A stretch of DNA of 64,000 nt, taken from contig CP136896.1 of assembly GCA_034359265.1 (NCBI GenBank), positions 37,252,001-37,316,000 of the forward strand, in the 5' to 3' direction. The stretch is from Canna indica. Its lineage: Eukaryota > Streptophyta > Magnoliopsida > Zingiberales > Cannaceae. The notes below the pieces were generated by a model. It saw only the letters and a list, made by a program, of their open reading frames with translations. It did no database searches and was not told where the DNA came from. Shown here one piece after another: positions 34,053 to 45,544 of this stretch (position 1 is its first letter; every line of letters starts with the position of its first letter). The translations under genes and the position numbers were made by a program.

Positions 34053-35183
34053 TATTGGTGAAATGGCCACACTAGAGGGAGGGTGAATAGTATATTATCG
34101 AAATCTTTTTGCCTAATTCCAGTTTTAATCATTTACTTGATTACTTAAGCAATTCCCAAATCGAGTAGTAAGCGAAAGCAAGATATAAATGATAAGTAAA
34201 AAGAAATGCAAGGTAAACAATGCTAACATTATTATTTATAGTGGTTCGACCCCAATGCCTACTCCACTACCTAAGCACCCCACTTTGGATTTTCAAACTA
34301 GCTTTACTAGATTATATCGTTTCCCTTACAAAGAGGAATTTACACCGGAAAATCTCCTCTCTCAAACTGAAGGCACTTCCACACCCAGAAGTATCTCGCC
34401 TTTCTACCGAGAGCACTCTCCCACCTCAACCTAAGGGGCAACTCAACAAATCCTACTAAACTAAGTTTACAATGGTGGATTTAAGCCTTAACACCAAGGC
34501 AACCACCAACTCAAACAAACCTAGCAACCTAGGTTTACACAAGTTCAAATAAATGAAATAAACACCAAAATACAACAACTAATGGAGCAATAAATCAAAC
34601 AACAAATACTTAGCTTCAAAATAAACTCCCTAGACCTCTTGATGTCTCAAGAAGAAGAATTGGTGACACTTGATGGCTAAATCAAGGAGTGAAGATCAAA
34701 ACTAGGGTTCTTGCAAGGATGGCTCAATGAAAGCTTGTAGAGATGCAAGGACTGACTCTTTGAGGCTTAGAAGCATCAACATCTACAAAGGAATAAGTTT
34801 TGGATGGGTATTTATAACCCCCCAAACACCAAGGCTCGTCAACGGGCATTTTTCTACCTATTGGCGACGCCCGATCGCTTGCCGGTCGATCGTCGGTCGA
34901 CCGTCCGAGTGACCGAAGGCATTCTGCCCATTCTGGGCATCATTCGGTCGACCGACCGGTCGACCAAAATTGGAAAAATCAAGGAAGTCCTTTTATATGA
35001 CATTTCTTAACTTTAAGTTAATAACTTTAAAACATAAGAATCAAAATCTAATACATAACTTTAAAGTTAATAACTTTAAAACATAAATGTTATATAAGGA
35101 TTACCCCGCATTTGGATTTAATAAAAATATCTAAAAAATTAAAATCCTTAAGAATCAAAATCTAACTTTTGGGGTTTAATACA
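34053..35183 (-). repeat. Copia-3 5' LTR, first piece on the plus map
   Basis: Matches 28079-29200 of the 3' LTR. The terminal TG is TA here (TATTGGTGAAATGG). It contains palindromes of the GGTCGACC type at about 34868-34975, including ggtcgaccgaccggtcgacc. It is interrupted after ATACA (35179-35183) by the solo LTR-C and resumes at 45044. Confidence 0.88.
34809..34816 (-). promoter_or_regulatory. TATA box of Copia-3 5' LTR
   Basis: The minus strand reads GGGGTTATAAATACCCATCC with TATAAATA at these positions, equivalent to the TATA boxes at 57645-57652 and 63062-63069. It lies 50-150 bp downstream, in transcription direction, of the GGTCGACC palindromes. Promoter function is inferred from position and sequence. 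Confidence 0.6.
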
Positions 35184-35809
35184 TTAAAGGAATAGTGCCC
35201 TTGAGCCAATCACATGTCGATGTGTTTATGGACTAGTCAAGGATAATCAACTTAATAACGCAATCTTTTCATCAATATGCTACATCTTTATTGATAAAGA
35301 TTGCGATGAACCCCATGAACTCGGGCAACTAATTCTGAGGCCATGATGAGTTCATACCAATGAGACTTGGAATCCTGATGCTCGTGTTCTAAATGTTCCT
35401 AGTCGTAGGATCATCAATTAGGGGATCAGTGATTTCGGATAGACTACATGGCCTATACTGCACTTGGTACATGGCCTATACGGTAAGGGGTAGCTGATCT
35501 CACAATTACCTATGAGTCATCATTAATGTACAACTGCAGGTGCTCATTAGGGAATGTCTTCACTGAACGGACCTGCATGAGGAACACAAAATGGAATCCT
35601 TTCATGAGTGTCAATAGATGTTCTTCGGGTGATAGTAGGTGCAAGCAGTCCTTGTACCTGAGGCTGTCATGGTTACCTTGTGAGTGACGACCCATTGCCT
35701 TGGTTCTATCCCTACGTGGTCCTCAACGTCATGCGTCGGGTATTACTAGGCATGGGGAAGCATTCTTGGAGGTAGGTGAGCGACCAACATGGAATCAGTT
35801 ACTGTGTGT

Positions 35810-38308
35810 TGTAATATCCTAGATATTAATTCTAATTTCCATTTATTGTGTGTGTTTGCCAGTCTAGCGGACTAGTTCGAGGTCGAGCCGAGTTGACTCA
35901 TGATCTGGTGCGAGCTTGCGAGCTCGGGTAAGTAGGGATATGAGTTGTAGAAATTTTGCTTGCATAGAAAAATTTATTTAATTCTATGTGGTGTATGCAT
36001 GATTGTTTAATTATGTTGCATGTGGATGTGCGTATGTTTATTGCTTGTATTTTATCATGGGATTAGAATATGATTAATTAAGTTAGTGGGTGCGGGTTCG
36101 GCTTGAGGCGGATGCGGGTTTGATAAAAGGGTTTAGTGGAGCTAGGGTTGAGGAGGGAGTATAAAACCCCCTCCCCTTGGCTTGTGGCTCCCTATTGGGT
36201 TGAGGAGCCGCATAAGCTATTTGAAGAAGAGGAGCCGCCAGTCCGCCAACCGCCCCTTGGAGCCGAGCCACTGAGTCTTCCTCTCTCCTTCCTCCCCTCC
36301 TTCCTTCCCTTGGGAGCTGAGCCGAAAGGAGCCGACTTGAAGTCGAGCCAGCCCCTCCCTCTTCCTCTTTCCCTCTATTCAAGCTGGCGACTTGAAGTGA
36401 GCCGCCGCCCCTTTGTTTCCTCTTCTTGAGTCGAGCCACCGATTCTTGAAGCTGAATTCGAGGGCCGTTGTCTAGGATTTCTCCTCTCATCATCCTTCCT
36501 ATTCGGGTGAGTGGTTTTACCTCTCCTTTCTCGGGTTCTTTCTTGGTTTTGAGCCGATTTGGGCATTTTCTTGATTCTTGTGTTTTCTCACCGAATCGTG
36601 GGTTTTGATTCTCATGTTCTTGTACCGATTCATGGGAGGAGGGCCAAGACTCTCCCTTTGTGGCTCGGCAGCCCTAGGTTTACTCTAGGCATACGCGGCC
36701 AAGGGTGAATCAAGTGTGCCCTCAAGGTGTTCGACTAAATGCCCAAGTGAGAGTTCTTATTTTTCTTGAGTTGCTTGCCTATTTAGACTCTTGGATTGTT
36801 GTGTATGCTTTAGATTTAAATCTGTGATTTTTGGAAATATATCATGTGTTCAAAAAATAAGATTTGATCTTGAAGCAATGAGTGTTCTTGATCGTTTAAT
36901 TTAATTCATATTTGAAGATTGTTTTGATTAATGCAATCATGACTTGGTTATTGAGAAGTTTTGCCTCGATGATATGATTATGTTGTGTTGATATTTAAGG
37001 AATTTAATTTTGTAATTTTCGGATTTAATTACCTTTATTGTGCTGAAACTCAATTAGGTTGAAAACTGCATGCTGAATTGTTTATTTTAGGACTGATTTT
37101 GAAATCCTATTTGTAATGAGCATAGTTTGTTGAACATAGTCATGTAACCTATCGTTTCAACTAGAAAACATAGTTTGGAAACATAGGACACACTCTAGAA
37201 AGCAGATTCGGGTTAGATACATCAGTATCATGCACAATAGTAAGCTAAAACAAAACCCTAATCTTGGCGATTTAAATTTTAATTGCATCATTAAAATTGG
37301 GCAATGGGCAGAATAATCTGTTATAACCCAACAAGTAAAGTTTATGCATGTAATAAAACCACACAGGTGTATGACATTACGGGTCTAGGAGTTGGGGTCG
37401 AGTATTGGAGTGTTGAGACGTTTTCCAATAAGGACACCCCTAAGACACCGTAGAAGAGATTTAACTTACGTCCTATTGCGCCATATCTTGATGAATGGTG
37501 GAGAGGCTCGTTGAGGAGCCAGATTGTGGGCTAGGCCCTGGTGGTTGGATGGCTAATTCCCAACTTGTGGAACAAGTTCAGATGAGCTAAACCCGATTGT
37601 TCTGGTTTGGCCTCGTGGGATAAGTTCGAAGGGCCTACCCGATTATTCATGTGATATCTTAAAGGGGCAAGTTCGGATGGGCGAATCTTGATTGTCCCTT
37701 CGCATCTCGTGGAGCAAGTTCGGAGGGCCTTCTCGATTACTCCCGAGTTTCTTTATACTAGGATAAGTTCGGAGGGCCTTCCCGATTATCCTAGTATGTG
37801 TTGTTGCTTGAGTCAAGAGTTTTGCTTTATGCATCCTATTTATGATTATTTTTTTGTGGGGGTTGGTAGAACCGCTCACTGAGTTCTTTTGAACTCACCC
37901 ATTGTCGTTGTTTTATTTTACAGAGCCTGACCAGTGAGGTGGGCTGGAGTACTTGGTGTGGTTGGAGGGTAGAGGAGCTACATTGATCTCATAGCAGTCC
38001 TAGTTAAGGGTTGTAGTCGAGTTTTGGTAGTTAGTCATGCACTTATGTTTTAGTGTTTTGGAGTTGTAGTCCCTTTGGGGACATTTATATCTTTATTTCA
38101 GATTTCATTATAATTGAATAGTTGAATTTGTTTTGTAATTTCTGCAGTTTATTATTTTGCTAAACTTGCTTATAATGATTTCTGGTTTGGTTTTCTATTT
38201 GAAATAAAACTCATTTTTTCTTCTCCGCTATGTTTTATTGTTCAGTTGGCATGTGCATGGTTTAGGCTGCGTGGTATAGGCATGTATACCCTGAGTTGGG
38301 GCGTGACA
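35810..38308 (+). mobile_element. LTR-B, probable solo LTR, 2.5 kb
   Basis: Runs from TGTAATATCC to GTTGGGGCGTGACA and has the same general architecture as LTR-A (shared end motif, gaaccgctcactgagt near 37870), but is a distinct family. It contains a repeated block with aagttcggagggcc at 37560-37800. The related reverse copy is 48099-50648. A target duplication is not clear (TGTGT versus AATGT), and about 16 bp of the host LTR-C are absent at the site, so the insertion was followed by small changes. Open frames inside it (for example 36083-36493) look incidental. Confidence 0.78.
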
Positions 38309-39242
38309 AATGTCCTATGTGTCCCTGCAAGTGGCGACTCGGGAATCTCTTGCTAGACTAGATATGAAAGTAGAGAAGATGTTTCAGACATTTCATTATT
38401 GAGACGACATCTTGGAGAGTGGAATACATATGAATCGGTATTAGGGTTTGACACTTCTTCTATACCCTAGCCGACATCAGGACATTGTAACCAAGGGATT
38501 TAGTTGCATGGTAACTAATCGCCCAAGGGCGTTCGATCCCTATAGATTGAACCTCATATTATCCGGATAATCATGACACATTGCTAGATGTCAATCTTGA
38601 CTTGTGAGTGAAGTCTCTCACGACCACACTGAAGGGGTTTAGTGGTGGATCATAAGATTCGAATAGAAGTTCTTCTATCGGATCCGACTCTCCGTTATGC
38701 ATAACTCACTGCTGACTCTCCGTTACAGGCTAACCTCGTAATGGACCTTATGAGATAAAGTCTGAATGCGGCACTATATGTCTACTAGCATGGACATACT
38801 GCAACACGATCACAGATCTTGTTTACGAACATGATAGGAAAGATGTTTTCCTATAGGAACGAATATGCGAAGGAGTTCCTCGGTAATCCTAACACATGAT
38901 AAATCCTAATCAATAAGAATTTAATTTATAGAGATAAATTAAAGTTTATATTTAGTTGGATTAAATTAATTTTGAATTAATTCTAAATCCATTGAATATA
39001 AATTATTGTTTTGGAGGTAAAACCCGAAACTTTGAATTCCGGGGAGAGGATTTAAAAGGGGGGGGGGTCTACCATGGGTGGCCGCCTACTCCCCTTATAA
39101 ATAGATGGCCTAACCTCCTTCAAGGGGGTTAAGCAAATTGGTTGGAGATCTTGGAGAAGAGCAAGGGCTTGGATTCTTGAGAAGCTTCTTGAAGAGAAAG
39201 ACTCCAAAGCGCTCCTCTTGATCTCCATGGGTGGCCGGCCAT

Positions 39243-39440
39243 TAGGGGTGAGCAGAATTATCCGATTTACCGAAACCGAACCGAAACCGACCGAACCGAA
39301 CCCGAATTAACCGAACCGAATTTACCGAATTAATTTCGGTTCGGTTTTCGGTTAATTTTTTCCGGGATTTCGGTTTTCGGTTCGGTTCGGTTAATTTACC
39401 GTAAAAAATCGGTTTTTACCGAATTAACCGAAATTAAAAA
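39243..39440. repeat. hAT left TIR and subterminal CCGAACC repeats
   Basis: After the 12-bp TIR come many direct and inverted copies of ccgaaccgaa / ttcggttcgg at 39260-39430, including a self-complementary arrangement of ccgaattaa and ttaatttcgg. These are candidate transposase-binding sites, as subterminal repeats are in Ac and related hAT elements. Confidence 0.85.
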
Positions 39441-40527
39441 AATTTACCATTTTACCCCCAACAATTCAATTAATGACATCTGTATCCCAAAGACTATTAG
39501 CTGGTAAGTCATTTCCGTGGTTCGGTTAAATCCGATACCCGCATACCCACTCGCCCCGCCGCCCGACCCGATTCCTAATCCTAACCTAAATACCTAATGT
39601 TCTCGATACAGTCGACACTCGACACTTCGACAGACTCGAATTCACTCGACTCTCTCCGTCTCTACTCTCTCGCACAGTCGCACTCGACTCTCATCTTCTC
39701 ATCAGCCGGCCCTAACTACACAGGCGGGCGACGCCGGGGCGAACGCAGGCTACGCAGCGTCGCAGACTCGCAGCGTCGGCAGCCCGATCGGTCGGCACTC
39801 GCCAAGTTGCCTCCTCACCCCCAAATTGAAATCGCATTCGCCAAGTCGCCTCCGCCCCAAATCGGCCCTCGCCAAATCGCCAGGACTCCAGGCCAGCGGC
39901 AGTAGGGGACTAGGGGTGAGCATCTACTTCCCGGGGCATCCGACATCCGACATCCTCAATTCCTCATCAGCCGACAGCCGACAGCCGGTCTTCAATCTTA
40001 AGCAAGGTTAAATTTTTAAAATACCTAGTTGATTTGTATTTTTTATTCTTGTTGCTAGCATCTTGCCATCTTTGATTCTTTGATTTGTATTTCCGATTCT
40101 TGATTTCTTGTTGCCATTTTCACGTGAAAGTAAAGTATTATCCTTATGTGAGTCTGTGAGTAACCAACACAAAGTATTATTCTTGTTGCTAAATCTACTT
40201 GATGTTGAGTGTAGATTTCAAGTCGGATTTAATAAATCTGTGTAGATTTAATCACTTACTGTTTTCGGTTAGATTTAATTAGTAGTCTGTGTAGATTTAA
40301 TTAGTAAGTAGTAAGTAGATTTAATAAATCTACTTGATAGTAGTCTGTGTAGTCGTGTAGAAATGTAGAATGTTTCATTATAAGTTTATAACAGTAGATT
40401 TGTTTCATTATAACAGTAGATTTGTACGGGTGTGTTTCATTATAACTTGCAAGTATCTTGTTTTCATTATAGCAGCTTGCTTTTACTATTTATATCAAGT
40501 TTTGTATTGAATGGAAATAAATATTAG

Positions 40528-42630
40528 ATGTCCAACTCTCAAGAAGAGGCAGAATCAAATACAGTAGCAGCAGTAGCACAACCAATATCTACACCCGCAA
40601 GCGATGAAAGCGGCAATGAAATCGGAAACACAACATTGCCGCCAAAAGGCCCAAAACAAAGGTCAAAAGTGTGGGAATACTTTGAAGTTTATGTTGATAA
40701 AGAGAAAGGGGAAATCAAAGGCAAGTGCAAGTATTGTCAGAAAGAATATGCTGCAGATACAAAGAAAAATGGGACAAGTGGACTCAATTACCATGTGAAA
40801 ACGTGTAAGAAGATACCGGGGAATGAAGATAAAACACAATCACAATTGTCTTTGCAACCATCGGGAGATGATGAAAGTACGGGTATGTTATCTACTTGGA
40901 AGTTTGATCAAGTTGCTATTAGAAAAAGTCTTGCACGCATGATAATTGTTGATGAGTTGCCATTTAAATTTGTTGAATGTGAAGGCTTTAAAGAGTTTAT
41001 GCATAATGCATGTCCTAGATTTAAATTCCCTTCAAGATGGACTGTATCACGTGATTGTTTTCAGATATATATTGATGAAAGGTTGAAGCTGAAACATTAT
41101 TTGAAAAATAATGATCAACGAATTTCCATAACAACTGACACATGGACATCCATTCAACAAATCAATTACATATGCATCACAGCTCATTTCATTGATAGGG
41201 ATTGGAAGCTGCACAAATTTTTTTTAAATTTTTGTCCAATTTCTAGTCATAAGGGTGAATCTATTGGTAGGGCAATAGAGACATGCTTACTAGAGTGGGG
41301 GATAGATAAAGTGTTCACTATTACAGTAGACAATGCCAGTTCAAATGATGTGGCTGTTGAGCACTTGAAGCGAAAATTTATTAACTGGGGGACTACCATT
41401 GCAAATGGCAAGTACTTACACATGAGGTGCATAGCTCATATAATTAACTTGATTGTGCAAGATGGCTTAAAGGACTTGGATCCTGCAATTAGGTGGGTCA
41501 GGGAGGCAGTGAAATATATTAGAAGTTCTCCAGCCAGGCTTAAGAAATTCAAGGAGTGTGCTGATTCAGTGCAAGTTGAATGTAAGAGTACATTGTGTTT
41601 AGATGTGTGCACTAGATGGAATTCCACTTACTTGATGTTGAGTGTAGCTGAGAAGTATGAGAAGGCATTTGAAAGATTTGAATTAGAAGATCTATACTTC
41701 GGAGTTGAGGTGGATGCAAATTCAAAGAGTTTCGTGGATTGGGATGTCGTGAGGAGAACGATCACTATGCTAGGGCTTTTTTATGATACCACAATACGTG
41801 TTTCTGGTTCATTATATGTTACATCTAACACATTTTGGACTGAAATTAGTGACCTACTCAGCGCAATCCTAGAATGGACTCGAAGCGATGATTCAAATGT
41901 GAAGGGAATGGGTACAAAGATGAAGGCAAAGTTTGACAAATATTGGGGAAACGTTGATCGAATGAATAAAATCATTTTCTTCGCTGTTGTACTTGATCCT
42001 CGTGAGAAATTCATGGCAATGGAAGTTTCTTTTTGTGATATTTATGGTGAAAATGAAGGGACTGAACTATTTGAAAGAGTGAAGATGTCACTTTATGACA
42101 TTTTCAAGGAGTACAAGAATATGTTACAAATTGAGAGTGGTCATTCAAGTGAAACAAGTCCATCAAGCAATACTTCAAGTAATGAATCGGTTGGTAATAG
42201 ACCAAGAGGACATTACAAGTTAATTGCCAAGAAACGAAGAATTGAGAGTGGACATGTTCATGCAAAGTCTGACCTTGATATCTACTTAGATGAGGCACTG
42301 CAGGAAGATAAGGATGATTTTGATATTCTGAAGTGGTGGAAGCTTAATTCCGAGAGATTTCCGATCCTCTCACACATGGCTCGACATATCTTGGTTGTTC
42401 CTATATCCACAGTGGCTTCCGAATCTACCTTTAGTGCTGGCGGGAGGGTTCTAGATCCATTTAGAAGTTCTTTGACTCCGAAGATGGTTGAGTCTTTGAT
42501 ATGTGCACAAGATTGGATTCGGAAGTCTATTGGATTGAATGTTGAAGAAGATATCACAGAAGTTGAGAAGTTTGAAAATGGTAGTATGGTACTCTATTTT
42601 TATATATATTCTTTTATATATTCTGTTTAA
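40528..42630 (+). CDS. hAT transposase, BED zinc finger, 700 codons, intact
   Basis: Catalyses cut-and-paste transposition in the nucleus. Residues 45-95 form a BED finger (SKVWEYFEVY, CKYCQKEY, then H and C in NYHVKTC). The RNase H-like core follows, with TTDTWTS (Asp about 204) and TVDNASSND (Asp about 268), the first two acidic residues expected of the hAT catalytic triad, then HMRCIAHIINLIVQDGL and DVCTRWNSTYLML. The C-terminal hAT dimerisation region is at about 600-668 (WWKLNSERFPILSHMARHIL, SESTFSAGGRVLDPFRSSLT). No stop or frameshift interrupts it. The last 15 residues are hydrophobic and unlike the family. A donor at 42581, a branch-like ctaac at 43877-43881 and an acceptor at 43904-43905 would instead end the protein at residue 685 (FENG). 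Start is the first ATG of the frame. Confidence 0.95.
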   Translation: MSNSQEEAESNTVAAVAQPISTPASDESGNEIGNTTLPPKGPKQRSKVWEYFEVYVDKEKGEIKGKCKYCQKEYAADTKKNGTSGLNYHVKTCKKIPGNEDKTQSQLSLQPSGDDESTGMLSTWKFDQVAIRKSLARMIIVDELPFKFVECEGFKEFMHNACPRFKFPSRWTVSRDCFQIYIDERLKLKHYLKNNDQRISITTDTWTSIQQINYICITAHFIDRDWKLHKFFLNFCPISSHKGESIGRAIETCLLEWGIDKVFTITVDNASSNDVAVEHLKRKFINWGTTIANGKYLHMRCIAHIINLIVQDGLKDLDPAIRWVREAVKYIRSSPARLKKFKECADSVQVECKSTLCLDVCTRWNSTYLMLSVAEKYEKAFERFELEDLYFGVEVDANSKSFVDWDVVRRTITMLGLFYDTTIRVSGSLYVTSNTFWTEISDLLSAILEWTRSDDSNVKGMGTKMKAKFDKYWGNVDRMNKIIFFAVVLDPREKFMAMEVSFCDIYGENEGTELFERVKMSLYDIFKEYKNMLQIESGHSSETSPSSNTSSNESVGNRPRGHYKLIAKKRRIESGHVHAKSDLDIYLDEALQEDKDDFDILKWWKLNSERFPILSHMARHILVVPISTVASESTFSAGGRVLDPFRSSLTPKMVESLICAQDWIRKSIGLNVEEDITEVEKFENGSMVLYFYIYSFIYSV

Positions 42631-44366
42631 TTTTATGTTCATATTATTAATTGAATATGTTTGTCTATTTGAAAAAATTAGATTTGCCAATTATTGGATT
42701 GAGTATAGTTGGCCCGAGTGCGGTTACAAATTGAAGAGTTTTAACTCGGTGACTCAGTGAGTTTTTGTTTAAGTGTATAGCTTGTGGTTAATCGAAATTA
42801 ATTAATTAATTTTTATAAAATCTTGCTGTTTATAAAATTAATTTTTAAATGGTTGCTTACAGGTTACTTGGTTACTGGTTAGGTTGCTGAGATGACTGAG
42901 AATGGTTGGTTACTTGGTTGGTATTTAGTTCATTGCAATCAAATGTTTACTTTAGTATATACTTGTTCCCGTCGTGGTGAATGATGATTGGTTTATATAT
43001 ATATGGTAAGATTAATTAAGGTTTTTGACGGCACTTTATGCTTGGTCAAGTGAAAGCTTAAGAAATGTTGAATCTTTGGTAGAGAAGAGAAAGTGTAGTT
43101 CAAAATAAACAGGAGTTTACTGCTTTACCTACACCACCAACAAGGCAACAACCTAAACTTGATCATTAACTTTTAAGACTGACCATTAAGACTGACCACC
43201 AACAAGGCAACAGGAGTTTACTGCTTTCTCTTTCTTTTTTTTGGCATGACCATTGGATACCTTAATTTGTTTCACTCAAACTAAAAATAGACAAGATATA
43301 TATGTATAAATTAGGTAGATATATATTTAGCTAGCTAGTCGCATGAATACTAAACCTATCAGTTCACAGTCTTTAAAATGTTGGACCACATATATATATT
43401 GGACAAATTAACCTTAAAGAGACCACCATTACCCAGATTAGATCCATGGAAGCTAGGAAATGAGGTAAATAACCAAATTGAGCTTAATTCGTAAAAGCAT
43501 TATAGCTTAGATTGTAACTGATCATCTCTCCATAACTTAACTATTACGCTACATCGACTCATGTTTTTTTAAGCCTGTAGTATTCATGCATGGAACGTCA
43601 AGTTTTTCATTAATTTACAGGTACATATAAACACATTTGTTAGGGTGTCTTTGTCATTGCCCTTAATTTCTTTATGTTGTTCTATAAAACATATTTGAAT
43701 TCTGAGCTTACAGTGCATGTTGATGTCAATAGACAATAGTTCATGTCATTGTATATTTGTATGGCTGAAACTATTAAATGAAAGTGATATGTCTTCTTAA
43801 TTTATTGGGTGCATAGATTAATAATTTTTGATAACTCATCATGAGATGTACTATTTTCTATATATGTTTTATTTGCTAACTTGCTTTATTTTCTACTACT
43901 GCAAGGGTAATGGTGGATATCTCAATTGATGCTTGAGTAATGAGTAAGATCTAAACTTTGAAGTATGAAAATATCCTTGGAAGAAACTTTGAAGTGTCAA
44001 CTGTCAAGTGTGGAAACTGGAAACTGTCAAATTTGTTAATTAAGCTTGTTGTAAGATCAAATTTGTAAGCTTATGGAAACTGGAAACTGGAAGCTTGTTG
44101 GATAAGCTTGAGTAGATCAAATTTGTTCACTTGTTGTAAAGCTTAATATGTTGTAAGCTTAAACTATTATTGGATAAGCTTAAGTAAGCTTAAACTATTT
44201 TTCACTTAAACAGTTAAACTATTTGTAAGCTTAATCTGTTGTAAGCTTAATTTGTTGTTCACTTGTTCTGTATTATTGGATAATATTTATGTTTTATGTA
44301 TTTTCTGTTTTATGTTTTAAATTCTCTGTTTTAAATTCACTTGTTCTGTTTTATGTATTATTGGAT

Positions 44367-44540
44367 AATTCTCGGTTAATTCGGTCGGTTAACCGAACCG
44401 AACCGAAATTTTTCGGTTAATTCGGTCGGTTAACCGAAAAATTCGGTTCGGTAAACGGTAAAGTTTTTGGTGAAATCTTGGTTCGGTTAACCGACCGGTC
44501 GGTTCGGTTAATTTACCGAACCGACCGATGCTCACCCCTA
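44367..44540. repeat. hAT right subterminal repeats and TIR
   Basis: Contains repeated ttcggttaattcggtcggtt and ggttaaccgaaccgaacc units in both orientations, ending in the TIR complement tgctcaccccta. It mirrors the left end in composition. Confidence 0.85.
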
Positions 44541-45043
44541 CCGGCCATCTTGTTCTTCCTTCTCGGGTTTGTGAAGCCGAATTGAAGGTCTATTCCTCTT
44601 GGGTGTGTCATCTCCTTCATTTTCTTGGAGGAGTCCATGAAGGACAATGAGGTATTCCTTTATCTTCCTTCTCATTCCGCGGTTTTCTCATCCTCTCTTC
44701 CTTCCTTTTGGTGCTCGGTTCTTGGTGGAAGCTAGGGACGGCTTCACCTTGGTGCATTTTGGGGTTGAGATTGCCTCACCGTTGGGCCACAACAAGTCAT
44801 GGTGTTCGCTGCCCCTTTGTTGCGAGGCGCTTGGTGTGGACCTTCATTACAGGACGCGCACGTGTGCATCTTGAAATGGGGATAGGAGCAATCATACCAT
44901 CCACGGTATAAGGTATATCTTCTCCTTCTACTCGTTGATCAAATTCTTTAAAGATTGCTAAAGTAGATCACTCATTTCGGGATAGTTTGAATTTTTTAAA
45001 TTGCTTTTTCCGCTGCGTTTCTGATTCCTATCCCAACAGTACA

Positions 45044-45539
45044 AATTTCCGAAAAATGGAAATTCTATAATCTTTCGGGTCAAATATGGGTAGGCTAAAG
45101 GGTTCCAAAAAATCATTTAAAATATCTCGTTATCTAGTTTTACCTAAAGAACAATTACTGGGAATTTTGGTGCCAAGAAAATGTCTAGGTCATATAGCCC
45201 TCCAAGGAGCTCCCTAGGCTTAGTGAATATCAGGGCCTCCTCTAATTTTCGGGTTTTGGTGTTTTGGGATTCGGGTTTAGTTTTTGGGTTTCTTTGCATC
45301 ATCATGAGGATTTACGACACATGCTAGACACCCTAAACCTAAACTATAACTTTCTAAAGAATCCCGAATGACTACGAGCGTCCTTGCCGATTTCTCCCAT
45401 TTCCTCGATTTTTCTGATCGGTGACATCGAGCTCTAACCGACTTTGAAGCAAAAAATAACTCTCCATGAATACATTAGTTCCATGTTTATTATCATCAAA
45501 ACTGAGATTAAGACCAAGGTTGAAAACCTTAGGCGAACA
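45044..45539 (-). repeat. Copia-3 5' LTR, second piece on the plus map
   Basis: Continues the LTR interrupted at 35183 and matches 29162-29639 of the 3' LTR. The plus-strand end is ggcgaaca (ggccaaca in the other LTR). It is followed by the target duplication GCGAC at 45540-45544. Confidence 0.88.
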
Positions 45540-45544
45540 GCGAC

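Larger units (their letters stand above)
39243..44540 (+). mobile_element. hAT transposon, 5298 bp, structurally complete
   Basis: Terminal inverted repeats TAGGGGTGAGCA at 39243-39254 and its complement at 44529-44540. The 8-bp target duplication CCGGCCAT lies at 39235-39242 and 44541-44548 and is perfect. Both subterminal zones are packed with CCGAACCGAAA-type repeats. The transposase ORF is uninterrupted (40528-42630). Upstream (39441-40527) is a GC-rich leader with cgccgcccgacccg, then an AT-rich stretch; a GT donor at 40007 and the AG just before the start codon allow a 5' UTR intron. Downstream (42631-44366) is noncoding and AT-rich, with aagcttaa words repeated at 44090-44250. It is inserted in solo LTR-C. 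Confidence 0.95.
35184..45038 (+). mobile_element. Solo LTR-C, enlarged by two nested insertions
   Basis: Homologous to the 5' LTR-C at 19954-22354, from ttaaaggaatagtgccc at the start (TG changed to TT) to tcccaaca at the end. Flanks ATACA (35179-35183) and GTACA (45039-45043) form a 5-bp target duplication with one change; the undisturbed Copia-3 LTR has agtaca at 29157-29162. Own LTR sequence is 35184-35809, 38309-39242 and 44549-45038; the rest is LTR-B and hAT. No internal region, hence a solo LTR. A part of the AT-rich middle seen in the other copy (about 21240-21640) is missing here. Confidence 0.88.
28079..45539 (-). mobile_element. Copia-3: minus-strand Copia-like element with gag only
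   Basis: Bounded by a perfect 5-bp target duplication, GCGAC at 28074-28078 and 45540-45544. The 3' LTR is 28079-29639. The 5' LTR is 34053-35183 plus 45044-45539, split by solo LTR-C. A primer site sits at 34038-34052 and a polypurine tract on the minus strand at 29640-29653. The interior carries gag remnants only (32603-33985), followed by about 3 kb of AT-rich noncoding DNA. No protease, integrase or RT is present, so it is a non-autonomous or internally deleted derivative of a SIRE-related Copia family. Confidence 0.88.

Noticed and set aside
36083..36493. Open frames of 136 and 97 codons, on opposite strands
   Set aside because: Low-complexity, Pro/Ser- or Arg/Gly-rich translations in a CT-rich part of LTR-B; no family resemblance.
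39597..39905. 102-codon frame upstream of the hAT transposase
   Set aside because: Basic, Ser/Pro-rich translation of the GC-rich leader with no domain; more likely 5' UTR. It could be an upstream ORF but nothing supports it.
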